A stretch of 64,000 nt of DNA, taken from Paralvinella palmiformis. Its lineage: Eukaryota > Annelida > Polychaeta > Terebellida > Alvinellidae. Below are positions 1 to 12,161 of the stretch, piece by piece. The DNA lies in assembly GCA_025642065.1 (NCBI GenBank), contig JAODUP010000840.1:214501-278500 (forward strand), in the 5' to 3' direction. Every line of letters begins with the position of its first letter. The first letter of the stretch is position 1. The notes under the pieces are model-generated. The model saw only the letters and a list, made by a program, of their open reading frames with translations. It was not told the DNA's origin and made no database searches. A program made the position numbers and the translations under genes.

Positions 1-3000
1 CAATATATATTGTCTCTGTGCACAAAGATCAATTTATGCAACTGACAGCTGTCATGACGCTACAATTAATTATTTAAATTGCTTTGTTGCTATTAGGGGA
101 TGTTAAATTTATGGTAAAGAAAATCGTGATGCGAAAACTTTATGTTTACACTTTCAAACCATATCTGATCTACTGTCTGTTATAAAATGTATACGAGTTT
201 TACTGTTATTTATAAATAACAAACTAAAATCAGCCTCGAATGTATAACTGGATTCTGAAAAGATCATTTACTCCCACATATACTACTAAATATATGCAAC
301 GAATATAAAACGTCCCAACCATGTCCCAATGTCTCCGTTCGAAATAGAAGACATTTCCCCCTGTGTGTATGTGCGCGCGGGGGGCGCGTGTGTGTTTGTG
401 TGAGAGAGAGACTTTATATCAATATTTTCCTTTTCGTCTACCCCCCCCCCCCTATTCCCATCTTCTCCATTTATTTATATACAGATGTCTATCAGTTACC
501 ACGGTGTCCATGTATGAGGACCAGATCTCGTATTGTCTGGTATGTAATTAACCCGCCGACATATAGAACGTTGCTCTCCATACGAGAAAGTATAAATATA
601 AGCCGCCGAAATCTTGGTTGGTAACATTTACCTAAAATTGGCAAATATCGTGATGTCAACGAATCAATAAGCGTTAGGTTACTGAAGATAAACAGAAAGG
701 GCGCAAAAACTAATTAGCTTCTCATTTCCTCCGACGTACACTTGTGTCATCCCGAACCGAGTTAGTGACGAGATGTACTTGGTACGAAATTGTTAACTTG
801 CCGGATGACGCCCAGGGTAAGGACTTTATTCAAACAAGGGGAAATGTTAGAAGCAATACGCCCATTACGAAGACATCACACTAAACGTTGAATGTGATAT
901 ATTTGAATAAAAGTGCTCATAATACCCATAAACTATGTTTAATTCTGTCTGTCAATTACATTATACTATGCTCCTTAACACACACTATATATTAATTGTT
1001 ACAATATCGTTTGCTTATTTGCAGTTTTTGTCATTTTAATTTTAAGATGGCTGATAATACATGAATATAATCGTTATAATTGTTATTTTAAAACTATCAA
1101 AATAGACATGCATTTATTCACATAGCATATGTTTACGAAGCTTCAAAAATAATACAAGCATCAAACGTTAATCCTATTGGTATTCTCAAGAAACTGCGAA
1201 CTATTATTGACCTATATTAACTTATTAACTTGTTATATTGTTTATAAAGAGCAAAGTCCTTCACTCCAACTACGACTGTTAAACGAAATAACTTCAATCT
1301 GTGTTGTTGTTAACCCCTAAACGTTAAAACTGAATACAAACGAACGCACAGAAATTACATTTTTGGGGGGATGAATAATAAAATCAATGAAGGTGGTAAA
1401 AGGCCACATCTGTCCCTACAGTCAGCCTGATCGGGCCGCCATTTCTCATAAAATTGCTACTTTTTGCTAAAGGATGGAGCGTGATGCAGTACTCAGTCAC
1501 CTCTCCTCCGATGCCAATGAAAAGCTGAATTGTTTGCTCTTTAATCGACTTGCGATGAGAAAATACAACATTGTAAATTAATCATGTCGAGAGGGGGCGC
1601 AATAACTGGACGACGAATATGTACACATCGAGAACATTCCATGACAAAAGCCTAAGACTGTCCCCTGGCATTTGTTTACGAAGCAATTACCGTCGCGTAC
1701 GGTTTGACAGAACAAAAAAAACGCCCCAAAACATAATGGCGAGAGTTCTCCGGGGCATTTCGTCACAGAATCAATCAGTTCCTAATGCGCTTTATTTAAC
1801 TTTTTCGATAAGCATACGGGTCGATTCGGTTCAGCGAAAATTCCGGATTGCTTTGGCTGTCGAATAGGGTGTAGGTCAGAACCCTTGCTGGAAATAAACC
1901 CCACAAACAACCCCACCTGGATTAAAGCGTACGTGGCTAGACGTTATCTTCCTATTGAGAAAATGGACTTAACTCACTCCTACCAGTTTCAAATGTTCAG
2001 GGAACGGGACTGAATGATGGTCTGACTTGTGACGGTGATATGAAAACAAGACAAAATAAATAGAGTTAATAAGGAAATTTTTTAATTATTTATATTTTTT
2101 ATATCGAACTACGGATGTGTGTTATTATGGATGTGCGTAAGTATTAGGAGTCGCGACTGAAATATTTGAATATCTAAATGAAACTCAATTGAATCTACTT
2201 CATTCAATTGGTATCAATGTTTCTTTCACTTGTTGATGTCGTTCATGATGAATGGATATATTTCAGAAAATTATATAATAGCTTCTAAATGTATATATGA
2301 ATTACCTGAATCGCATGCCAAATTAAAAGAAATGGAGATACAAAATTAGTACAAACAAAAAGGTGTTAGATGATAGTAAAAAGGTATTACAGATAACTGA
2401 GTAGGTATAATAATGAACGTTGATGCAGAAATGTATCATCCGACAGGGTTTTCTTGTTGTCATACCTGGTTTGGGTAATACCAAATCTGAGACGGGTGTA
2501 GTATAGTTTAATGTCTAAATATAGAATGTAAGTACAATGTAGAAGTGAAACGCATCCGTTATCATATACAACCAATAGCCAATCACTAGCTCACAGCCAA
2601 TCAGAGCCGTTTATACATAAACTGTACCCGGTCACATAATATGTAAACTGCAGTTGCATTGCTTATACTACAATTAATCCAATAAAGAGTAATATAACAA
2701 TAACAGTCATGTAACAGTCTGACAGAGCTGTTTTGTTTTGTTGTTGTTTGTTGTTGCTGTTTTGTTTGGGGGGGGGGTGCATCGGGGGGTCTGGTTTATA
2801 TCCATCAGCTGGCCCTGGGGGCTCGCTAACTACAGCAACATAATAGCAAACTTCTTTACCACTTGAAATCTAAATACTGGCACAACCTATAACTACCTTA
2901 ATTTGTGTCCTATTAATAATTCTAGTAAAGTTCAAACATCCATAACCTGATATTTATCTATTATAAAATGTCATGTCATCTTAATAATGGATTATATCAT

Positions 3001-3040
3001 CCCATCATCTGATTATTATTTATTACATTAGCCTATAGTG

Positions 3041-3076
<36 letters not shown>

Positions 3077-4356
3077 CTATTCCACAAACTTATTAAGGAG
3101 CTCCAATGGCCCAGTGGTTAGAGTATTGCGCTCTATATGCTTTCAAGTTAGAGTTCGAATCGAACCAGCGCCGAGGTTAAACAATCGATGCATTAACTTA
3201 TTACACTGAAGTGCCTCCGCCCCATTTAGCCTACATATTATTCTGTAATAAAACTTAATAATATTATAGGTTACTATATCCAGCGTAGGTGAGGTGAATG
3301 ATGTAACACCCTTCACACACCTAACCACGTCTATGTTTGAGCCCAGCTGCTGCTACCAGTTAGATCCTGGCGATAATTCACAAAACCCTTAGGTTTGCCT
3401 TTACCCCCTCAATGGCCTAGTAGTGGGTACGAACCGTGGCCCTATATTAGGAGTAGTCTTTCGCGTAAAGCAGTAAATTACAGACCATTATTATTATTAT
3501 TATTAGTCACATAAGCCTTTTACAGAAAGGTGTAAATCTGTCTCCATCAGAGATAACATCCTTTCAACTTTTCTCTTGTCCAATGTTCATCAGTCAGCTA
3601 CGACATCCTACAGCGGTTGCTCCATACGGACACATCTCGGATCCTATGCCCCGTCCTTCACCTTCAACCCGGGGAGGCGTCGTCTATCGGTCGCCTAGCA
3701 ACGAAATCAATTGATGCGCGACCGATAGACTGTGTCACAGACAATGGACATCCGTTTGGGTGAGGGGGTAAGTTAACACCGACCGATCGTTAATGGCCAT
3801 TATCTGGATGAGTAAAGCTAACAGGAAACGGTTGGTAATAGCCTTCGATCACTCCGTACTGGATAGTTTTATCGTCGTGACGTCACTGCATCGCGGGGAT
3901 GGATCCGGATGGCGAGAGAACTGGGAGTAGTAGTTGGGCTCCAGAACGAAGCTCCAGGCGAAAAGAATTCATTGGTTGGTGACACAGAAAGGAATCCAAA
4001 AGCTTCTCAGGGATAAACCAAGGGATACAATGTCAAACAGACCCCCCCCCCTCTCTTTATCCCTATCTAGCTATCTAGCTATCTTTCTATTTATCTATAT
4101 ATTTGTCATCTGTCTATAATCTATCTATCTATCTATATCTTGCCTGTGTCGGGAAGTGGGTGGAAAGGCAAAATAATTCATGTAAAGGATGAATTCATAA
4201 TATATACATATTATGTCCAATTAATAGCCCATTTTCTAGTTTTGAGTACGTGCATGCATGCGGCATGAGAGTCCGTGTGTTGGTATATCACAAATTTATT
4301 GGTTCGGTTTATTTTGTTTGTTTGTTTGTTTGTTTTGCTGCTGTTATCTTTTGTTA

Positions 4357-4406
<50 letters not shown>

Positions 4407-5100
4407 ATAAAGAAAGCGACCATCGAGAGAAGTGCACTAGAAGACAAACCCTTGACCGACATATAATGATCGTGTAAACACCGAAAGATCCACCCAGTCG
4501 TTATCTGTAGCTCGTGTAAATAAAGCAAAAAATGCTAAAACAAACAGATCAAAAAGAAAAAAAGAAATAAAATAGGACATGCCACCAGGATCGCTGTCAG
4601 AACTCAGTTAGAATGCGCTCAACCACGAAAATGAACAATTATAATCCAAAAATCGTCAAAGTGGAAAGCACGAAACCGGAAGTCGGCAGTGTGTCTCGCA
4701 TGATAAAGACATCCAGGAAATATAACAACCAAAAAATTCACTCTTCGTTGGATTCCTTCTATCTGTCGTGATCTCACCAGTGTCTTCAAAGCGCCTTCGG
4801 GCACTGATTGGACGACGTACCGACAACGCCGCGCCATCTAGCGAATAGTGTTTGCATTGAGATCATCACATGGAAGAAACTCGATGCCGGATGTGTGTTC
4901 GTGATATAAACACTGATTTGAACACCATCTAGCGGGAGAAATATCACGATTCGTTTCTTTTAAAATCTGCTTCTGTTTGCCGAGGAAGCCTTCTGGATAC
5001 GAGGCAATTAACCAAATGAGCATTAGCCACCAGTTTTGAAAGATGGATATTCTTGGCTAAAAAGTCTAAGATCAGAGCAAGACGGATATCGTCTAGTATT
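1..5100. other. Intergenic, no gene recognised
   Basis: AT-rich intergenic DNA. It holds an (AT)n run at about 3042-3071, a tRNA-like SINE head near 3098, a short (ATT)n run at about 3489-3504, tetranucleotide CTAT/ATCT runs around 4060-4137, and a (TTTG)n then (TTA)n stretch at about 4315-4406. Short open frames here are low-complexity or have no recognisable motif, for example the minus-strand frames at 4619-5023. Confidence 0.6.
3098..3330 (+). repeat. tRNA-derived SINE-like repeat
   Basis: The head has an A-box-like stretch (TGGCCCAGTGGTTAGAG) about 45 bases before a B-box-like GAGTTCGAATC, the spacing of an internal RNA polymerase III promoter. The cloverleaf is not intact, so a SINE is likelier than a tRNA gene. 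The 3' limit is uncertain. Confidence 0.45.
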
Positions 5101-5156
5101 AGTAACGATCTCAAATCAAGACGAACTCAGATTATTGAGGATAGCTTAGAGAAAAC

Positions 5157-5208
5157 ATGAAGATCGTTTTCACGTTTGTTTCCATCTTTTTATCAAATGT
5201 ACGAAGTG
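5157..5208 (+). CDS. Exon 1 of the lectin-like gene: signal peptide
   Basis: The ATG at 5157 opens an 18-residue hydrophobic leader. The donor GTAAGT follows directly at 5209 and leaves one base (phase 1), which matches the later acceptors. No earlier in-frame ATG with a leader is seen. Confidence 0.65.
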
Positions 5209-5754
5209 GTAAGTTGATTTGAGTATCTTTGACATCATGGTTGTTGATGGTTTGATTTGTTTTTAAATTCATCACTTATGAGTTTGTTTTAAAAGTAAAA
5301 TGTAAAGATTTATAGCTGGAAACTAGTGTCCTCTTGTACCAATCCTCTAAACACAATTAACAAGTATATGTTGCTTTTGCCTCAAAGCAATTCAATTTTA
5401 TACCGAAACTGCGATTTTATTAAGTACAAAAGACATCACAGTAACAGGTTTTTTAATTGCGCGTACCAAGAAATTCGCTTACTATATAAGGCATCCTCAT
5501 GAATATTCGAGTCTGTCTATTTTCACTCAGCGAGTTTATAATAGTACATGACCTATTTTATAAAAGAGGGATTTTATAGAGTGGCAACTTTGTTGGAAAG
5601 GTTAGATCGTCTGGTCTGGTGTTCTTCCTGGATTACATAATTAAACTTGGAAGTTTTGTCTAAAGACGTATTATGTATAAGATACATAGTCATGCATAAA
5701 AAGTGATACTTGGGATTCATACAGATCATTTTATTTCAAGATACCAGGTTTTTT

Positions 5755-5791
<37 letters not shown>

Positions 5792-8700
5792 GATAGTCTG
5801 TGTGTACCAATTGAATGTGTCATCACCAAAGGAGAGAATATTTCCAAGGGTGCAATTTGCAATATGATTGTTATATATAGTAATGTACCCCAAGATCGAT
5901 TTCTACGTATTTATTCACTTATTTTATTAACTAGTTGGCCTCATAAAGCAATAGTAGATTCATTAAAGCAAATTTTAATTCGTTTGTTTTGTCTTAAACT
6001 CTACCGAACCAGTGGCGTTCGTTTATTTATCGTCATTATCATCATCATCATCAGTCAGTCAGATCACCTAACTCACTGGCCACAGGATCATCATCATCTT
6101 GTTCATAATCTTCATATTTATTATCTCAGCGTATACATGGCCAACTTGACTAATTCCCCAAACGTAAGCCTACACTTATCGCTATCAAATATCGATAACA
6201 ATAACTGATAAGTACCCTCCCCCCCCCTTTGTCTATTCCTTTATATCATAAAGCCATAATCTATTTGGTTTTCACAGTTTTCTATCTCTCCTTCTGTTCT
6301 TCTCTAGAGGATGACGTCCGTACAAAACTCTCGCAGTTTATAGACGATCAGAAAACATTTTTCATTCTTCGTCTCTACTATTATCAACCTGTATAATAAA
6401 TCCCACCACATTGTTCCTGGGGTGAAGGGTTATTGCCCTTTTAATGACTTCGCTTCATTTGAGTCGAACTCCTTAAGCTCAACACTGGTCACACCTGGGA
6501 CATACAGCTAAGGGGCAACTGCAGGAACCCCCCCCAAACACGGGTACGAGTTGGATTCGAACCTACAAGCTGGGGGTTTCAGTGCAGCGTTCTAATCACT
6601 GCGTTCTAATACAAAAGTAGTGAGCGTTTTGTTTAGTCTCGGGCCTCTCGGCTCTGGTCAAACCTAGAAGGCTAGTACATATGGTTGGAAGGTGACTCAC
6701 AAACACAGTTATGAATCAGCTTCGAACCCTGACATTCAGATTTGCAAAGCAGTACCCTAATCACTGCGTTATCGGAGTGCCACAATAAAAAATGGTTCGA
6801 TGGCACAATGTCAACATATAACAGAGAAAATTTAATAATGTTCTATTGTTGTCATTCTTATTGTTATCGTTTACACAGATGACTATAACATATGGATAGG
6901 GGCGTCACACATGACAGATTGGACGTGGGTTAACAGCGGACAGTTGTTATCTGATACCTATGCTCCGTGGGCTGTTGATGAGCCCTCCAGTAGTATGGGT
7001 CATGTCTACATGTCCCACGCCGACGACTTCCTGTATGCCGTACAGCTCGGTACAGCCACCAACAAAAATTATATGTGTGAAGCTGGTAGGGAATTATCAT
7101 ATAACTTTTGTTATTTAGCTATTACAATTACTACTACTACTACTACTACCATTTCTACTACTACTACTACTACTGATAATAATAACATGTCTTGTACATT
7201 TAAATATGTGAGCATGTGCGTGCATGCATTTGTATTTGTTTTGTATGCGCGTGTGGTAGGTGGGTGAGTGCGTGTGTGTGCGTGCGTGTGTGTGTCATGA
7301 TGGGTGAGTGAGCGAGTGTTTTTCTTATTTTTGGCACTTAATATTTGTAGCCCAAATGCCTGGCCGATGAACGATTTTCGAGATTATTTGATCAAACACA
7401 CGATAAACTTTAAAAGTCAGGAATTCGAACCTACATACTACGTTATATCGGGTCTGTATGTCTGTCTGTCTGTCTGTCTGTCTGTCTTTAGAGAGGCACA
7501 GGCATAGAACATCAACATATATAAACCTTCTTTCAGACCTCTACATCCATAAATCCAAATCTAAATAAAACCATACAGCCATCAATCTAAATATAAAACG
7601 TTCTATGCTTCCACATATCGATACACGCATGCGTAGACCTATTCGTGTGTCATGGCTACTCATCGGCCTGTGAGGAACAGCTAATTCGCTTTTCGTACGC
7701 GATAAATATGTCACGCCAACAGGGAAGCGGTTCATGTAGGCTATGCACAAAAAGCGGAAGCAAAAATTAAAAGTACCGTTTGACACCACAACTCGCAGTT
7801 TACGGCACGTCCATTTGGTTCAATATTAAGTTAACATATATACAAGATAAATATTTTGACACCACAGTTTACATTCAGCAGTAATTTGCTGTGGCTCACG
7901 GGTAGCCTATACATAAAACATTTCGTCAACACAGATGCTGTTCCCGGCTCCATTCTGGGTTCGAATAGCTAAACAAATCCTACCTATATCAACCATAAGG
8001 ACAGAGGTCCGAAACGTTCGGCATCGACAAGTTGTTGTTTGATCGGGATGAAAGCCAACCCCTTTTATGGGCTCTTGGCGCGCCAACCAACAAAACAGTT
8101 TCAGTTGAACACACAACAAACGTCGCCAAGTTACCCAATCAGGATGAAAATGTATGCCTTTATGAGCTCTCGGTGCAGTAACCAATACAACAGGTTCAGT
8201 TGAATAGATGATAACGTTGTGTCGTGTACACTACCTATATATAGTAGCAGGACAGTGACTTAGCTAAAAAAAACGAAGTAGCAATACTGCACAATGGATT
8301 ATTACTGGACTAGAACGAAATATCGTCTCAAACCTGAGTAAATACTATGATTTTCTCGAACCTAACAGCTAATACTCAGACGTTTCCGTTCATCCACGCC
8401 TAATTTAGCGTCCCTAATTATATGCAGTTAGGTGTGGTGGGATCTAAATTAAAGCGCCTATCCACTTAATCTATTTGACCAATGGTCGAGAACAGCGGAT
8501 TTCAGGCAGATCTCCGATACTGCGAATGACACGTCGGGATTATAATAGTTATACATTCAACAATTTTCCTACATCAGTGTAACCTAATTACTTATAATAT
8601 GGAGAAAAACTCTGTCCCCAGCTTAATACCCATGTAGATGCCTGCCGCAGTAACAAACGTGTTGTATTTAGATGTCTACGACTTGAGATTATATATCTAT

Positions 8701-11700
8701 GAACCCTGTTATTAATTAAGAACAAAGAACGAATCAAAACTTACGATAAACCAGTAACATTATGCCTTTATTACTATAAGAGATCACATCATGTCTAAAC
8801 TCAGTCCGTGTACGTTTTAAGGTTTTCTATAGCCTCATTGAAAATCGTCCCCAGTTATGTCTTATTGTTAGGGGTTTTTTTTCGTTTAATTTTCATTATA
8901 TTATGTCATATCTATAATTATTGTGGCATTAGGGTAATTTCACCTAAACCTGGCTACTTTTAGTGGCCCAGAAATCGCTATATATTTTTTTTTTTTTTCT
9001 AACTACTGTTACTATAATTTCGACGCGTGGCACCCTATGTCATCACATTGTGATTTGAATTAGGACGCGCGGTAGGTTGAGGTGTGTATAGCACAGTTTT
9101 ACCAAAGTCTCACTTTTAAACTTTTCTCAATCTTGTCATTAAGTAAATAGCACATTACAGAACATAAGTAAGGCAATAATAGGCTTCAAGATGTTTAGAA
9201 AATATATTTTTAAATAGGTTTTTTGTATGAAAACGACCCCTTCGTGTCCTTCTATGATAGAATGTGTATGCAGTCAATTGCACCTAAACCTGGCCATCGT
9301 ATATTCATAAACCTGGCCATGGTTAGGTTTGGGTTAATGTAAAATATTTTGTAGTGTGGGTCTGTTTTTTGATCATTAAAAATACTACTATAGTGAACGG
9401 CCATTTGTAGTACATGTTAAGGCCTTAAACATGTCCATAATGGGCTATAATAAGCCAAAGGAAAGAAATTAATACATTACAAGTCCACAATAAAGTGAGA
9501 CGGGTGTCTTATAGCAACACTGTAGTATTCAAGTTACTAATCGATTAGATAATCACATTATGGCTTCTGAACGATTAATAGTAAGCTCATATCATGTATG
9601 TCGGTGTGGTACATGTTTCATGAGCTGAATGTAAGTCACATATGAGTGATGTTAACTGAACAACAGCTCCTATCCACACTCAAAGCCCATACATACTAAG
9701 CTTTGGAATGAGACTGTCATTCAGACAACGTTCAGACAGTCAACTCAGGCTAGATGTCCCAGCGACCAGCCCAAACCACATTTAACGTACACGGGCAACA
9801 CTTCAAACCCACCTCAATGAGAAGGTAACACTTGAGGCAAATCTGGGGAGGATTTCCAGGTTCACTTACCAACAAGAGAAAAAACTGGTTGACTATGCAT
9901 GTAACCGGACAGACATATGGGTGTACGATTCAGCCAGAAACACTTTCTGATATATGCTGGGCAGTTTGCGAAAAGGTATGGTGATAAGTTCAAAGGTGGA
10001 AAGTCATTAAATAAGTGGTGGTGTGGAATTCTGAAACGACACCTTGATCAGAAGTTTTGAATACCAGAACCAACAGCTGTTGTTCGTCATCAGGGTATGG
10101 AGCGGGAAGTTGTGAAGTGATACTTCGAAGCAATTCGTCTTACATTGATTAAGCACAACAAGTTTGATAAACCTGGCCCCAAAATTGGGAACATGGATGA
10201 AACTGGAATTGTCCTTGGCCAGAAGCCAATGAAGGTGCTGAGTAGGTCTGGCAAAACAATCTCTGCACAGTAAGTCACGTGGAAACAAGAAAGTGCAACA
10301 GTTATTGTAGCCGTTAAGGCTGATGGAGGAAAGACTTTAATAGATATGGTTGAGATGATGATGATTGATGTTTTACGGCCACTTTTGTGCACAAGGTAGG
10401 CTAAATGGGCCGAGCGACCTCCAAAGGTAATGAGGCGAAGTGAAAGATGAAACAACCTTCAGATAAGATATGGTTGAGATTTTGTTAGATGTTATGCTTA
10501 TGGTCATCCTAATTAATGCTTTACATTTACTACTTAACATGTGACACAAACCATTTTTAACAGCTTACCGTTTTTGGAAAAAATTACTTTATAACCTAAC
10601 TGTTGACTGTTGTGTTTGTTCTTTAGCCAGGAGTTGAAACGAACCCATATTCGTGGAGCAATCATTTCATTATTCAGATTCAAATTGAAAACGATTATCT
10701 AAACCCGACTATGAGCTTAGTACATAGACCATTCAGCATACATGTACGTGTGGGGGTGGAACGGGGCTGTACATATATCCGACCTCTGATACTTTTTCCT
10801 GATACTCCAGTCTCTAGACTTCGATGTACAAAGGTCTAATTTCCTTAGATTTATAGTCTTCTCCATTTTCCATATTTTTGTTTAGACTTTCAGTAAAGTT
10901 TAGATATCTTTGGTTCCAAATTAGTATTTAATAAAGTGGTTTAGATCAGGTATTTACAGTGGTATTTACAGCTTAACGCTCGGTGTTTCGCCTGGCTGTC
11001 AAGCAGCCACCCCATGCCAAATAAAACTGGCCTCGTTCTCATAGTCACCTGTTTGTGCTTACTTACTTCTTCGTATTAAACGTTGAGTAGCAGATGTTTT
11101 GCATTGATAGTATAATTATTCGGTGCACAAACGACTCGTTATTCAAGTAAGGGTAGCCAGCGTTAGGCGAAAAGTGCATATTCACTGGCCCGGATTGGGT
11201 AAAATATGGCCAGAATATGGTGAAATCCTAGTTTTTGTTTCAAACTCACGTAACACATGATTATAGCGCTCAAATAGCACTTACACCTGATAGCCACTGG
11301 GGCACCTTACCTACACAACCACTCACAGGAATAAAAATGTAAATGGTCGAGATCCCTACACATAGATGCACGTGAAGTTGCAGAGGTGACCGTAATATTA
11401 CATCAGATGCGAATGCCAATGTCCGTTTGTAATGTAGTAACAATTATTTATAGTTTAGTATAGCATAGTAGTTATTTATTGACAGCAAGTCACGACATAC
11501 ATAGATTAGCTCGTTGGTCCCTGGGCAAGTGCCCAGCGTGCCCATGCGTTAAAACGGCGCTGGCTGGTACCTGTATCCCATCTCAAGTTTTATAACAGTT
11601 ATACATTTAATGCCTTATCCCGCACTTTATGAAACAGATTGTCGGTTGATATTAGAAATGCGTCTTCTCTTGAATGGTTTTAATCTATTCTAAGAACTTA

Positions 11701-11868
11701 CCGTTCAAGGTTGTTTTCGCCGATAAATAATGATTATCGTTCAAACATCATATTAGCTTTTACAGACATACTATTTGGGGTATCACTGTACAGTGCTTTT
11801 GAATGTGTCCTGCTATTAAGGGCGCTTTATTACATATAAATTATTATCATTAGTAGTAGCAGTAATAA

Positions 11869-11906
<38 letters not shown>

Positions 11907-12114
11907 TAGTTCCAGTAAATAACACCTGTCCTGAGACCTTCGGTAAGATAATATATGGTAGTTGTTATCGTCTTGGTTGGACATCTATCGGTAATGATTG
12001 GTCTGATACAAGAGATCTCTGTGAGAGTCTTAATGCCAGTCTACTGGAGCTAACAAACCAACCTGAATATAACTTTATTAGAAACTGGCTTAAAGCTATG
12101 GGTAAGTCGATGTG

Positions 12115-12161
<47 letters not shown>

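Noticed and set aside
363..624. Overlapping short frames near the window start
   Set aside because: Low-complexity (GT and C runs) with no motif.
4619..5023. Two minus-strand frames just upstream of the lectin-like gene
   Set aside because: No recognisable motif, no splice context, and base composition like the surroundings.
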